A stretch of DNA of 64,000 bases from the NCBI GenBank assembly GCA_030159075.1, contig BROG01000136.1, forward strand, positions 868,001 through 932,000, written 5' to 3'. Under the pieces are notes generated by a model. It ran no database searches. It was not told where the DNA came from and saw nothing but the letters and a program-made list of their open reading frames with translations. This document shows positions 11,446 through 21,664 of this stretch, one piece after another (the stretch's first letter is position 1; every line of letters starts with the position of its first letter). The translations under genes were made by a program, and so were the position numbers. The stretch is from Atrina japonica. Its lineage: Eukaryota > Mollusca > Bivalvia > Pterioida > Pinnidae.

Positions 11446-13015
11446 ATGGCAGAGGAAAAATAGTAGACTAAAATTAGTAGTAACAGGTACTACAGTATAT
11501 CGGGGGGAGTAGGAAATAGAGAACCACCATTTTGTAGAGTGTCTGGGATACCTGAAAACAAAGGTGATAATGATGAAAAAGAGATGTTTGATAACATTTT
11601 GAGACAATTCTCTAACATGGCAAGTGCAATGGCAGTACCTGTACATCAGGTAATTAAGAACTTTTCGGGTAAACCGGCAGACCTTAAGGCATGGATATCA
11701 GACATAGAAAGATATGCAAATTTAGTTGAATTAAATGTACAGAAAATGCCGGGTTATAGCATTGGTAACATGTTCAGGGGCGGTAGCGGATTTCATTAGG
11801 AGGTATTTAATAGAACAAGAAAATAACGAAAATGTAGCTAGTTGGGGGGACCTCAAGAAATTATTAAAAGAAAAATTTGGGGAAGTGACAAACAAAAGAC
11901 AGGCATTAATTAAGTTAAGAAATCTAAAACAAGAGACAGACGAGTCAGTACAAATGTTTGGGGAAAGAATAATACAAGCATCTGAGGATGTTTACACGAC
12001 AGAGCAGACTAAAAACAAAAGCACAAAAGACTTAGTAGAACAACAGTTGATAGACATATTTTGTAAAGGGGTGACTTTTGATTACATCAAAATGAAATTA
12101 ATTAGGGAAGAACCTACAACTTTAGAAGCCGCAGTTAAAATTGCGACACGCGAACAAAATGTTAGGGATCAAATTGCATTGACCTTAGACGGTACACAAA
12201 ATGTGTTTAGATTTAAAAAAGAAGACAGAGACATACAACCAATGGAAGTAGATCACTTAAGAAATAAACTATGTAAGAATTGTTTAAGGAAGGGTCACAC
12301 TACTCAAAATTGTCCTAAAAATTTAGATGTAAATGCAGCTGACGAGACAGACAGTGACAGTGATAGTGACGATGACTTACAAATATCATTAGCAGATAAT
12401 AAGAAACAGGTTAGGTTCAAAAACGCTAAGAAAACTAAACAACAAACTCAACAAACGTTTAGGCCACAATATCAAATACGAAGAAACAACCAAGTAGGTC
12501 CAAGTAGACAAAATTCACAATCTGTACCAGATTGGGTATTAGGCGCAGAATGTTGGGTATGTCACATGATAGGTCACCTTAAAAGAAATTGTCCAAATCG
12601 AAACATTAACCCTCGCAACTGGGTTACCATATTGGCAGTATAATCAGGGACCACCAACGAATCGTGGCAGGGGTTAGAACAAATAATAACTATCAATATA
12701 GACAAAATTACGATCCTCCACCCTCGCAGTTTACACACAATACTTATCGGAATAGGCAAAACTTCAACTTTCGACCTCCACAATTTACATATCAGCAAAA
12801 TCAGCCAGATGATTCAAACATTAGCATTACCAGAACCACCTCAGTTGATGTTAGCACTTCCGGCAACCCCAATGCGAGATAATACGTCTCAGTCAAATAA
12901 ACAGTTAGCACTCCCTGCACCACCTGTAGTAAGTGAACAAACTTCAGAAAACTCCACCCAGAGAATAGGACAACAATGGTCTCAGTATAGGGAACATAGG
13001 GAACAGGAAAACTAG
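11446..13015 (+). CDS. gag: gag (frame-broken): capsid/nucleocapsid polyprotein
   Basis: Structural protein forming the particle and binding RNA. The likely start is the ATG at 11446; frame breaks occur soon after (A run at 11456-11460, G run at 11502-11507), and the main frames are 11539-11799 and about 11790-12643. The nucleocapsid has two CCHC zinc knuckles, CKNCLRKGHTTQNC (about 12272-12313) and CWVCHMIGHLKRNC (about 12553-12594), separated by an acidic Asp/Ser stretch and basic residues. Downstream, two further overlapping frames (12664-12882 and 12809-13015) encode Asn/Gln/Pro-rich sequence with LALP repeats, probably the Gag C-terminus after another shift. No intact Gag frame exists here as given. 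Confidence 0.82.
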
Positions 13016-13099
13016 AAGGCTCTTCTTATAAGGAAGCCGATAAGAAGAGTTGTAGTAGAAAAAATTAAGAAAAAGTAAGGTAGATAACTCTAGTAGTAA

Positions 13100-13863
13100 A
13101 TTAGATAAAAAATTATGAAATTCAATTGGCGGGAAATCCAAGTTCATGTGTACTATGATTCAAAAACAAAAATTTAGGACTTTAGTAGATACAGGGGCAG
13201 AAAGTATCATTAATTAGTAAAAAGTGCTTCCAAAAATCTTCCCGATCAGGGATTAAGGTTGTTAAAGAAAAACCAAATCTCAGGGCAGTGAATGGTCAAT
13301 CACTTAAAGTAATAGGTGCAGTAAATATTAAATTTACGATGAATAAAATGACCATGAATCACAAGTTTTATGTCACCGATGGTTTGAATAGAAACTTTTA
13401 TCCTTGGTAGGGACTGGTTAAGACAAAATGGAGTAAGATTATACTTTGATTTAGGTTGCTTAAGAATAGGGAGAACCTATGTCAAATTTGGAAGATGACA
13501 CTCACATATCATCCATAGTAAGAGTATCAAAAACAACTACATTAAGACCACAGAGTAAGACAATATGTTTTGTTAGGACAAATAGAGCATTTTAACAGTA
13601 GAAATAAAGAAAATTTTGAAATCTCGAGTATTAATGATGGATGTCTTTTAGATGACCCAGGACTTGTAGTTCAAGAATCAATAGGAACAGTAACAGGAAA
13701 TAGAAACATTCCAGTATTAGTAGTTAATCAAACAAATAAATTTTATAGATTAAAAAGAGGTCAAGTGTTAGGAAAAATTAGAACTTTAGAAATAGATGAG
13801 ATACAAGTAGAATCAACAGCTTTAAGTCCAGAAAATACAATAGGAGATGTAGGACTCTCTTAA
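13100..13863 (+). CDS. pol: pol: retropepsin-type protease region (frame-broken)
   Basis: Aspartic protease that matures the polyproteins. The active-site motif DTGAES is encoded at about 13187-13204, followed at once by a frame break. An ILGRDWL-type C-terminal motif is seen around 13395-13425. The frame 13570-13863 is a further part between protease and RT. The protease is of usual size but split over at least three frames. Confidence 0.7.
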
Positions 13864-13899
13864 AGATATTGACGCACCTTCGGAGTATAAAAGAAGTAT

Positions 13900-14710
13900 T
13901 TTTAGTCTGTTACAAGAAAACAAAGATATTTTTGCAAAAACTGATGCAGAGTTAGGTCACACTTAGTACAGTGAAAATGAAAATAGATACAGGGGACCAT
14001 CCACCAATCAGAAATAGGCCGTATAGAACACCTCTTAACAAACGACAAGTGATTGACAAAAGGCAGTAGATGAAATGTTAGATGCAGGTATTATAGAAAG
14101 GTCAAGGTCAACATGGGCTTTTCCATTAGTTGTAGTTGGGAAGAAAGACGGATCCAAAAGAATGTGTGTAGACTTTAGATCTTTAAATAAAATAGTGAAA
14201 CCTATATCATTTACCCTTACCATTGATTGATGACATCTTAGCTAGGTTGGGAAAGGCCAAACATTTCACTAGTTTAGATCTTAAAAGTGGGTATTGGCAA
14301 GTACAAATGGATGAAGATAGTAAAGAAAAAACAGCTTTTACTTGTCACAAAGGGTTATTTCAGTTTAATGTAATGCCCTTTGGGTTAAGTAATGCTCCAG
14401 CTATCTTCCAAGAACTCATGAACATAGTATTACAAGAATGTGAGGACTTTGCCACTGCTTACTTAGATGACATCTTAATATTTTCAAAAGACTCAGAAGA
14501 ACATCTTAGGACATATTCAAATAGTGTTTGATAAGATCAGGCAACATGATTTAAAAATGAAGTTGAAGAAATTAGTATTTTCTTTCAGAAAGAAATAGAA
14601 TATTTAGGTTTTTATTGTTAGTGAACATGGAGTGAAACCTAATGAAAAGAAAGTGAAAGCTATAAGAACATTACCTGTACAAAGAATGTAAGAGAAATTA
14701 GGGGATTTAT
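13900..14710 (+). CDS. pol: pol: reverse transcriptase (frame-broken)
   Basis: RNA-directed DNA polymerase. Motifs in order: VGKKDGSKRMCVDFRSL, FTSLDLKSGYWQ with the motif A Asp, NVMPFGLSNAPAIFQ, and the catalytic YLDDILIFSK near 14459-14490. The longest unbroken piece is 14223-14531. Frame breaks flank it, one near 14215 and one after SEEHL near 14510. All catalytic aspartates are present, so damage is by indel and not at key residues. Family: Ty3/gypsy. Confidence 0.88.
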
Positions 14711-14714
14711 TGGC

Positions 14715-15330
14715 ATGTGTAGTTATTATAGGAGGTTCATTCCAAATTTCTCAAAGATAGCAGAACCTTTAATTGAGTTAACTAAGAAATATGCTAGATT
14801 TAAATGGTCAAAAGAATGCCAAGTAGCCTTTGATTTTCTCAAAGACAGTTTAACAGTAGTACCTTTGTTAGCTTACCTGATACAAACAAACCTTATGTGT
14901 TATACACAGATGCTAGTGATACTTGTGTAGGTGCTTGTCTCACACAGCTTACAGATACTGGGGAAGAAAAACCTATCTATTATTTGTCTCACAAATTAAG
15001 TAAATCTCAGAAAAAATGGTCAAACAATAGAAAAAGAATGTTTTGGAATAGCTTTTGCTCTCAAGAAATTAGACTTATATTTACATGATGCTCAGTTTTG
15101 TAGTACGTACAGATCACCGACCATTGAAGTATTTATTAGATTCACCTATGCAAAAATAAGAAAATACAACAATGGGCTCTCAGTATCGCAGGTTACAAAC
15201 TGTAAGATTGAGTATATAGAAGGTAGATTTAACTGTTGTGCTGATTTGTTGTCAAGAATACCAGACAGTCAAGAAACAATTGACATTACTGAATCAGAGT
15301 CAGAGTCAGACGAAATAGAAATAGATGATA
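14715..15330 (+). CDS. pol: pol: thumb/connection and RNase H (frame-broken)
   Basis: Begins with the SYYRRFIPNFSKIAEPL segment that follows the RT palm in Ty3/gypsy elements. RNase H is recognisable by YTDASDTCVGACLTQ at about 14899-14943 and, in other frames, by TDHRPLKYLLDS around 15110-15145 and NCCADLLSR around 15230-15260. RNase H removes the RNA template strand. The last part is acidic. Confidence 0.82.
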
Positions 15331-17111
15331 GATTTTAGAAGTAGGTGCATTAAATTCAAAACAAGTTCACTCCAAAGAAATTACGCTAGTTGTAAGATAG
15401 ATCCACCAGATGACTTAGTCAAGCCGTTTATAGATCTTCCAGGGAATATAGATATAAAGACAGAACAAGAAAATGATGAAAAGATAGCAAAACTTAAGAT
15501 AAAATTAGACAAAGGTAGTGCCACAAAAAGGGAACAAAATAGTTTAATAGTAATAGATGGTTTATTATATTTTTTATCTCAACAAGATTCAGAAGATCCA
15601 AAACTCACAGATTGTACATACCTGAAAATTTAGAAAACATTGTCATTAAACAACATCATGATTTTGTAGGACATATGGCAGTAGATAAAACATATGACAT
15701 CATTAGACCAAAATACTATTTTCCAAAAATGTATCAAAAGTTGCACACATATGTAGATCAATGTGTAACATGTCAAACTAGAAGCCAAAAGAAAACACAT
15801 CCACCTCTTAAAGAAACGGACATTCCACCTTATCCTTTCGCAAAAATTGGTCTAGATTTGTCAGGACCATATCCTACCACCTTATCAGGTAACAAGTACA
15901 TTGTCTCATTCATAGATTTATATTCTGGATGGCCAGAAGCTTTTAGTGTACCAAATAAAACAGCTGATAATATAGTCCATCTTATATTAGAAGAAATATT
16001 TCCAAGATATGGTTGCCCACTTCAGATACTAACAGATAATGGGTCAGAAAACGTGAATAAGGCTGTACAAGGAAACACTTAAAGAATTTAAACATAGACC
16101 ATATTACAACATCTTATTATAGTCCTCAAAGTAATGGCAAGGTAGAAAGATTTCATAGAACTTTACATGATGTAATGGCTAAGAAAATATCTGATGATAT
16201 ACAAACATGGGATTTATATTTGAATCAGACATTAGCAGCAATTAGATTTCATCCAAGTGAATCGACCAAATTCTCACCCTTCTACTTACTATACAATAGG
16301 GATGTAGTATTGCCATTAGATACAATTCTTAAACCTAGAAGAAAATATAATGGGGGAGGACCAATATCAAGTAGCATTACAGCAGCAACATAAAGCTTTT
16401 ACGTTAGTACACAAAAAACTTAGAAGACGCTAAGAAAAGACAAAAGAAATATGCAGATAGGGGTAGTCAAGAAATTAATTTCAAGGTAGGAGATCCAGTA
16501 TATATATTAAGAATCAAAGAAAAACCAGTAAATTAGATAATAAATGGACACCTTATTACAGAATTATTGAAGAAAAAGGACCTCTAAGTTTTATAGTTAA
16601 GAATCAGTTGACAGGAACAACAACTAAGACACATGCTCGACATCTTAGGTTAGCTAATTTAGATGATTGGGAGGATACCCCAAGACAAATTAAATAGACC
16701 GATAAGAAAATCAACATATGTAGTACCTCCAGATTCAGAATCTTCAGATGACGAAATTGATAAGAATAAAAGTCAAGATATTGTAAAGAGATCTAGGCAA
16801 ATTCGAGATGACTCAGATAGTGAGGATGATATTCCTTTAGCAGAATTAAAAAGAATATACAGAAACACAAAGTTAGATGATAGAGAAAAGTTAACAGAAC
16901 AAGACAATCAGAACAGAAAACAAAGAAATAAGTAAGGATATAGAAGATACAGAAATAAATGAAATTAAGAGTTCAAAAAGAATTGTAGATGAAATGGACC
17001 CTACTATTAAAGGGATATTAATTACGTTAAATACAACATTTGACAAAATGAGTAGAAACAATTTAGATATGTTTAATAACATGTGTCACACAATGAGAAA
17101 TCTCAGACTAT
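15325..17111 (+). CDS. pol: pol: integrase with zinc finger, DDE core and GPY/F-like tail (frame-broken)
   Basis: Inserts the cDNA into the genome. The HHCC zinc-binding domain spans about 15640-15780 (HHDFVGHM ... CVTCQ). The catalytic triad is present: Asp in IGLDLSGP, Asp in LTDNGSE near 16035, and Glu in GKVERFHRT near 16140. Longest frames are 15612-16082 and 16175-16393. After further shifts a GPLSFIV module and LTGTTTKTHARHLR (about 16580-16645) match the GPY/F region of Ty3/gypsy integrases. A long acidic Ser/Asp-rich tail follows (16663-16935) and frames run on to a stop near 17111. Confidence 0.85.
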
Positions 17112-17172
17112 AAGACGTACATTGTTATTACAGGAAAACAATTAACAAGAAAGAAGACTCAACTCTTATTAT

Positions 17173-17475
17173 ATGGCAGAAATAGTTAGGGAAATAATTG
17201 AGCAAATATTAGAGAAAGTAGATAGATATATTAGTGAAATAGAATTAGATGAATTAATAAGTAAACTACCAGAAGAAATAAAGTGTAAAATATATAAAAA
17301 CTATACAGAACAGCAAGTTAAAAGTAAAAGACCACTTAACCAAGAATTCTTAAGAATAATTAAAATTAATAAGACACTGCATCGTAGGAAAGAATTAGAC
17401 ATAATAAAACCTTCGTTAATAAAATCAATTATAGCAATAAGAACTATCATAAAGAAAATTAAGACTAGAAGATAA
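17173..17475 (+). CDS. Accessory ORF 1 of LTR element, unknown function
   Basis: 100 residues, unbroken, beginning MAEIVREIIEQILEKVDRYI. Rich in Glu, Ile and Lys with a strongly basic C-terminus (IIKKIKTRR); predicted mostly helical. I recognise no domain. It lies between the end of pol and env, where most Ty3/gypsy elements have nothing. It could be an accessory protein expressed from spliced RNA, or a diverged part of env or pol. Confidence 0.55.
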   Translation: MAEIVREIIEQILEKVDRYISEIELDELISKLPEEIKCKIYKNYTEQQVKSKRPLNQEFLRIIKINKTLHRRKELDIIKPSLIKSIIAIRTIIKKIKTRR

Positions 17476-17479
17476 AATT

Positions 17480-17796
17480 ATGGATAGGAAAAGACTATTT
17501 GTGAGAAGTAGGCATGCAAGATCTCCGCCCCCTCTCAAGAAAGAAGAAATATAGAACTAATATCAAAATTTCCAACAATGAGGCTAAGAAATTGTCCAAA
17601 ACCGGGAAGTTGGCCAAAAGCTTATCAGGAATTTAGGATTTCACCTTGGGAATGGGATAACATCCATCTCGAAGGATGTACATTTGGAAATGTAAAAGTC
17701 TATGTTCCATTATGTGACTTTTCAGATAAGAATCTAAACTTAAAGATTGAAAAGGAACAGGAAATAATCTATAATTTTTTGGGAATTAGACCGTAG
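17480..17796 (+). CDS. Accessory ORF 2 of LTR element, Arg-rich start (one frame break)
   Basis: Starts MDRKRLFVRSRHARSPPP at 17480, 4 nt after ORF 1 ends. The frame breaks near the CCCC run at 17528-17533, and the continuing frame (17578-17796) contains CPKPGSWP, ISPWEWDNIHLEGC and VYVPLCDF before a stop. The basic N-terminus followed by a Trp/Cys-rich body suggests a small RNA- or nucleic-acid-binding protein, but no family is recognised. Confidence 0.5.
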
Positions 17797-17812
17797 GGAG
17801 TTTTGTAATAGA

Positions 17813-17901
17813 ATGGATCCTAAACATAAAAGATTATTATTGGGATGGGGAAGAATACAAATGGAAAAAAGCTTAAACCTTTAGATTTACCAAAAGAGTA
17901 A
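17813..17901 (+). CDS. Very short ORF in accessory block
   Basis: MDPKHKRLLLGWGRIQMEK then a stop; a neighbouring frame continues to a stop near 17901 if shifted. Too short to be sure it is coding; noted because it sits in a chain of closely spaced ORFs. Confidence 0.25.
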
Positions 17902-17911
17902 AGGCAAGAAA

Positions 17912-18332
17912 ATGGCCAATTGTACAGATAAAACCACACAGTTGGATACTTGTAGTCAAAACATATCACACTTACCCTCCTTAGTAGTCGACGAAATAAA
18001 CAGACAGCTGATAAAAATCACAGTTAAACAATTAAGGCCGTTAGTGCAAGAATTTAACCATTTTCAAGAGAATTCAAAAGGATACTCTTATAAAAGAGAT
18101 GATAGGACTAGAAGATAATGAATATCTGCAACCCTCTCTTATTAAGATAGTAAAGGGAGATATCAATATTTACAAACTAACACAGAACCTCATTAGACAA
18201 ATAAATTGGTTAGAAATGACAAAAAGAATGAATTGGGTAGAAGCACAGGAACATACAATAATTTCGATAGGGGAATTAATAACAGAATTACATGAATGCT
18301 ATCTAGATGTTACTTTCCCTTCAGACAAGTAA
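17912..18332 (+). CDS. Accessory ORF 3 of LTR element (one frame break)
   Basis: Two overlapping frames, 17912-18118 (starting MANCTDKTTQLDTC) and 18099-18332 (ending VTFPSDK), read as one protein of about 140 residues with a one-base break near 18090. Helix-rich, with LVVDEINRQLIKITVKQLRP and a later LIRQINWLEMTKR segment. No known domain recognised. It ends 24 nt before the proposed env splice acceptor. Confidence 0.5.
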
Positions 18333-18340
18333 ACAAATTT

Positions 18341-18358
18341 CTTTATTCTCTTCCAGCG
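18341..18358 (+). promoter_or_regulatory. Putative 3' splice site for env mRNA
   Basis: A pyrimidine-rich tract ending TTCTCTTCCAG|CGG with AG at 18355-18356, 16 nt upstream of the env ATG at 18372. Its placement matches how retroviruses and errantiviruses express env from spliced RNA. Inference from consensus. Confidence 0.55.
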
Positions 18359-18371
18359 GAAGAGGAAGAAA

Positions 18372-20183
18372 ATGATACTGCCACTTATACTCATATACAT
18401 TTTCGCCGTCGTGCATACCACGCCTACATTGCTGAACAGAGAAAATATCATATTCGAAAAAATTAATGAGATAACAACCTCAAAATCCAAATGGACGATA
18501 GCATTTCAGATTCCTGTAACTCCATACAGAATTATACTACATAAACTAAACCAAACAATCTCAGACTTAGATGAATACTTAGATGAAGCTAAGAAATTCA
18601 CAATAGTAAACCTGAATGTAAGACAGCAAGTTTTGACAGTTAGCTCTGAAATAAACAAATTGACAATATTACAAGACACTTTTGAAAAGGAACTTAATGA
18701 CATTTTGTCACTTAAACAGACTGGTAAACGTAGAAAAAGAAGTCTTATACCTGTTGTAGGTAAAGCTCTTTCTTGGCTTTTTGGCACTGTAAGTGAGGAT
18801 GATCTCTCATCCATACAAAAGAATATCAAATCTTTAGCACAGAATCAAAAGGGTATGAAGCATGTCTTAAATGCAAGTTTGACCATTACAAAAGACAATC
18901 GACATAAAATTTCAGAAAATCGAAAAACCATAACTGACACTTTGACGATCTTGAAAACACTAGTTCAAAGAAATGAAAATGTGACAGATCAAACGAACAA
19001 AAACAAAATAGCAATTGATACTTATATCCAGTTAGATAGAGCTTTAGACCATGTTAAGAACTGGGTTATATTGACTCAAAACAAATTACAACATCTTGAA
19101 ATCCAACTGAACATGTTGTCACTAGGACACCTTGCACCATCTGTTATACAACCTTTACAGTTTCGGCAATTACTTTTATCAATCAAAAATCAATTGAATC
19201 CACGTTTTGCTTTGCCTTTTGACCTAAACATATCTTTGAGACCTATACAAAACAATGACTTGTGCTACATATTTCAAAGACGACGAAAACATTGTAGTTA
19301 TTGTGTCAGTACCTTTGGTTGACACAACAAATGCCTTAGAAATTTACAAGATACATAACTTGGCATTACCACATATGAAAGAACCCTCAGTACTCGCCAA
19401 ATATGACTTAGAGTCAGAAGCCTTAGCGGAAAATAAAGAGAAAACACAATTTGCACTTTTGACTCAACAGGAGTTAAAAAAAAAATGTTCAAACCCTTCG
19501 ATAAGATATTGTTCTTTTGACAGTCCTATCTATACTGTTTCAAACAGACAGACACATGTGTGATTTCTATATTTCTGGAAACACGATCAAAAATTGAACA
19601 AAACTGTAAGACCACACTAATCAATAATGCAATTCTTCCTCGAGGACAGTATGTTACAGAAGGAAATTGGTTAATCATTGCTAAAACGTTACAAAATTTC
19701 ATGATCATGTGTGATAAAGAATCAATGATTAAGAAAACATTGCCACCTCTAGACATTCTACATTTGGAACAAAATTGTCAAGCTTCTAACGGGGATATGA
19801 CTTTAACACCTTACATTTATAAGGAAAGTAATTTTAACTTTAGGGATCCTTTGAAAACATTAGTTGACAAGTATAAGAAAGACGAAGTAAGTTTGTTTTG
19901 GAGATATAAACAAAATTTCCCACGATATGATAAGATTAAAATTCCTAAGACATTAAAACCAGTAAAAGAAATTAATTTAGATAATTTGATAAATGAACTA
20001 AAACTAGAAGAAATGCAACCAATGCCAGAAGATGATTTTTGGGTAAAAAACGGTCAATACTTTCTCATACCAATAGTGCCAGTAGTAACAATCTTAATAA
20101 TTTATAATGGTAAAATGTGGAAAAAGAATAATAAGAAAAATGTAGGAATAAGCATTCAGAATCGTCTGTCAAAAGAAAAATAA
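18372..20183 (+). CDS. env: env: fusion-type envelope glycoprotein (frame-broken)
   Basis: Membrane glycoprotein of the class carried by errantiviruses and related to baculovirus F proteins (family inference). Frame 1 (18372-19322) starts with a hydrophobic signal sequence, MILPLILIYIFAVV. At residues 120-123 is a furin-type site, RRKR, followed by SLIPVVGKALSWLFGTV, a hydrophobic fusion-peptide-like stretch, and then helical regions with N-glycosylation sequons. Frame shifts near 19260-19320 and 19560 pass to 19255-19563 and 19560-20183. The last frame is Cys-containing and ends in a membrane anchor, FLIPIVPVVTILIIY (about 20062-20106), with a short basic tail. Total size is about 600 residues, as in F-like proteins. 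As given it cannot make one protein. Confidence 0.82.
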
Positions 20184-20194
20184 AGATAATCCTA

Positions 20195-20674
20195 ATGTTA
20201 AGTGGTCAAGTAGTGAGGGAAAAGAGGGAGTTGAGTCTTCCAAATCTTTCAAGACTTCTAAGAAACCAGAACCAACAGCCATATCAGGAGCACCAAGTAA
20301 CAAACAGTCGATCATGCATAAATACACAGTCAACAGCAGATGATAATGACATTCGCAATCTTATAACAGAAAAGATGAAACAACGGTCAAGAAACACAGC
20401 CAGTATATACAAAGAAGACATTCAAACTGAACAAGAACCGAACGCATATCCAGACATGAAACTTTGCAGTATGTACCTTAAGGATAAATACGACATAGAC
20501 TTAATACCAGTAACTGATCAAACCAGAATTAACATTGAAAACCGAACACTATACAGTCAAGATAAAAGAGAAACAGAAAACACGAAACAAAATAGTCAAG
20601 GAGAAATGAAAAACAGTCAACCAAACTACAAAAATGAATATCCAGACGTACATTCCTGTGAAATAAAGGAATAA
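20195..20674 (+). CDS. Accessory ORF 4 after env, unknown function
   Basis: 159 residues, unbroken, polar, Gln/Asn/Arg-rich, starting MLSGQVVREKRELSLPNLSR. It begins 12 nt after the env stop. A second frame across 20170-20340 is also open and would extend the env cytoplasmic tail, so this region may belong to env, to a separate ORF, or both. No domain recognised. Confidence 0.5.
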   Translation: MLSGQVVREKRELSLPNLSRLLRNQNQQPYQEHQVTNSRSCINTQSTADDNDIRNLITEKMKQRSRNTASIYKEDIQTEQEPNAYPDMKLCSMYLKDKYDIDLIPVTDQTRINIENRTLYSQDKRETENTKQNSQGEMKNSQPNYKNEYPDVHSCEIKE

Positions 20675-20703
20675 TACAAAACACGATAACCATGAAATAA
20701 ATC

Positions 20704-20902
20704 ATGAAACTCTATCAAGACCCAGAAACAGGTGATGTGACACCGCAAGAATTTAACGATAACAACAAATCGTCGATCGAAAACATCGAAGTGGATGAGA
20801 CCACTTGGCTTCGATCCAGAAGCCCGATTACCAGCTTTAAGTTCACCAGTAACTAAAGATACTAACATTCGACTATTGAAAACTATACAAGAACTTAAGT
20901 AA
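20704..20902 (+). CDS. Accessory ORF 5, short (one frame break)
   Basis: Starts MKLYQDPETGDVTPQEF and has a probable one-base break near 20800; the shifted frame ends LKTIQELK at the TAA near 20902. About 65 residues, acidic then basic. No family recognised. Confidence 0.35.
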
Positions 20903-20989
20903 TAATCACAGTGTAATGTGAATACAACACGATAATAATTTAAAGAAGTCGAAAACTTATGATTATTAAAGAAACAGAATATTGCGCAA

Positions 20990-21090
20990 AGGACGAGGAC
21001 TTTCCGTGAAACATATTAAGGATGGAGGGACTTTCCATGAATATTTACAAGGACGGAGGACTTTCCGTGAATGGAGGATTTTCCATGAAT
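20990..21090 (+). promoter_or_regulatory. Four tandem kB-like decamers
   Basis: AGGACTTTCC (20996-21005), GGGACTTTCC (21027-21036), AGGACTTTCC (21057-21066) and AGGATTTTCC (21075-21084). The second is a perfect NF-kB consensus. They lie in non-coding sequence after the last ORF, upstream of the 3' LTR. Function is inference. Confidence 0.45.
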
Positions 21091-21289
21091 ATGTTAAAAG
21101 TGTTAAAAAGTGAATTATTAAATGTATTATGTTATAATGAACTTTAACATAATGAACTTTACTTATGGACTGTAATAATGAACTTTATTTGTATTGAGAC
21201 AATGATTATTGAATTGAAATTATGCATAAATTCTCTGCTTATTGAACGGTTTATATCGCTTTATAATGCATGAATATATATTGAAATTA

Positions 21290-21480
21290 TAACCCAAGTC
21301 ACATATTTTTATCCAGGTCACATTTTTATTTAATATTAATCCAGATCACGAGTTTTATGAATTGTGTGAAAATCCAGGTCATAATTGATAGTGGATTATT
21401 GAGAAATTCTAAGTCACAAGTTAATTTGTTATTACTCCAGGATATGAATTGTTTATCGATAAAATCCAGGTCACAACTTA
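21290..21480 (+). repeat. Irregular repeat of ATCCAGGTCACA-like motif
   Basis: AGGTCA or AGATCA occurs inside similar 12-mers at 21315, 21343, 21376 and 21468. AGGTCA is a nuclear-receptor half-site. The stretch is otherwise AT-rich and has no convincing coding potential. Confidence 0.4.
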
Positions 21481-21648
21481 TTCATTTCATGATTAGTAGT
21501 GAAAACTTTATTGAATTGTGTATTGATAATTATGTTAATTATGTTATAACTTTCAAGCTACACCAATGGGAAAATTTTATAAAAGTTACTAATTATAATT
21601 TGGAAAGTATTTATAAGAATGAAATTTTTACCATTTAGTAAAAATTTC

Positions 21649-21660
21649 AAGGGATAGGGA
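21649..21660 (+). other. Polypurine tract
   Basis: AAGGGATAGGGA ends 4 nt before the 3' LTR, the expected place for the plus-strand primer. Confidence 0.75.
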
Positions 21661-21664
21661 CGTT

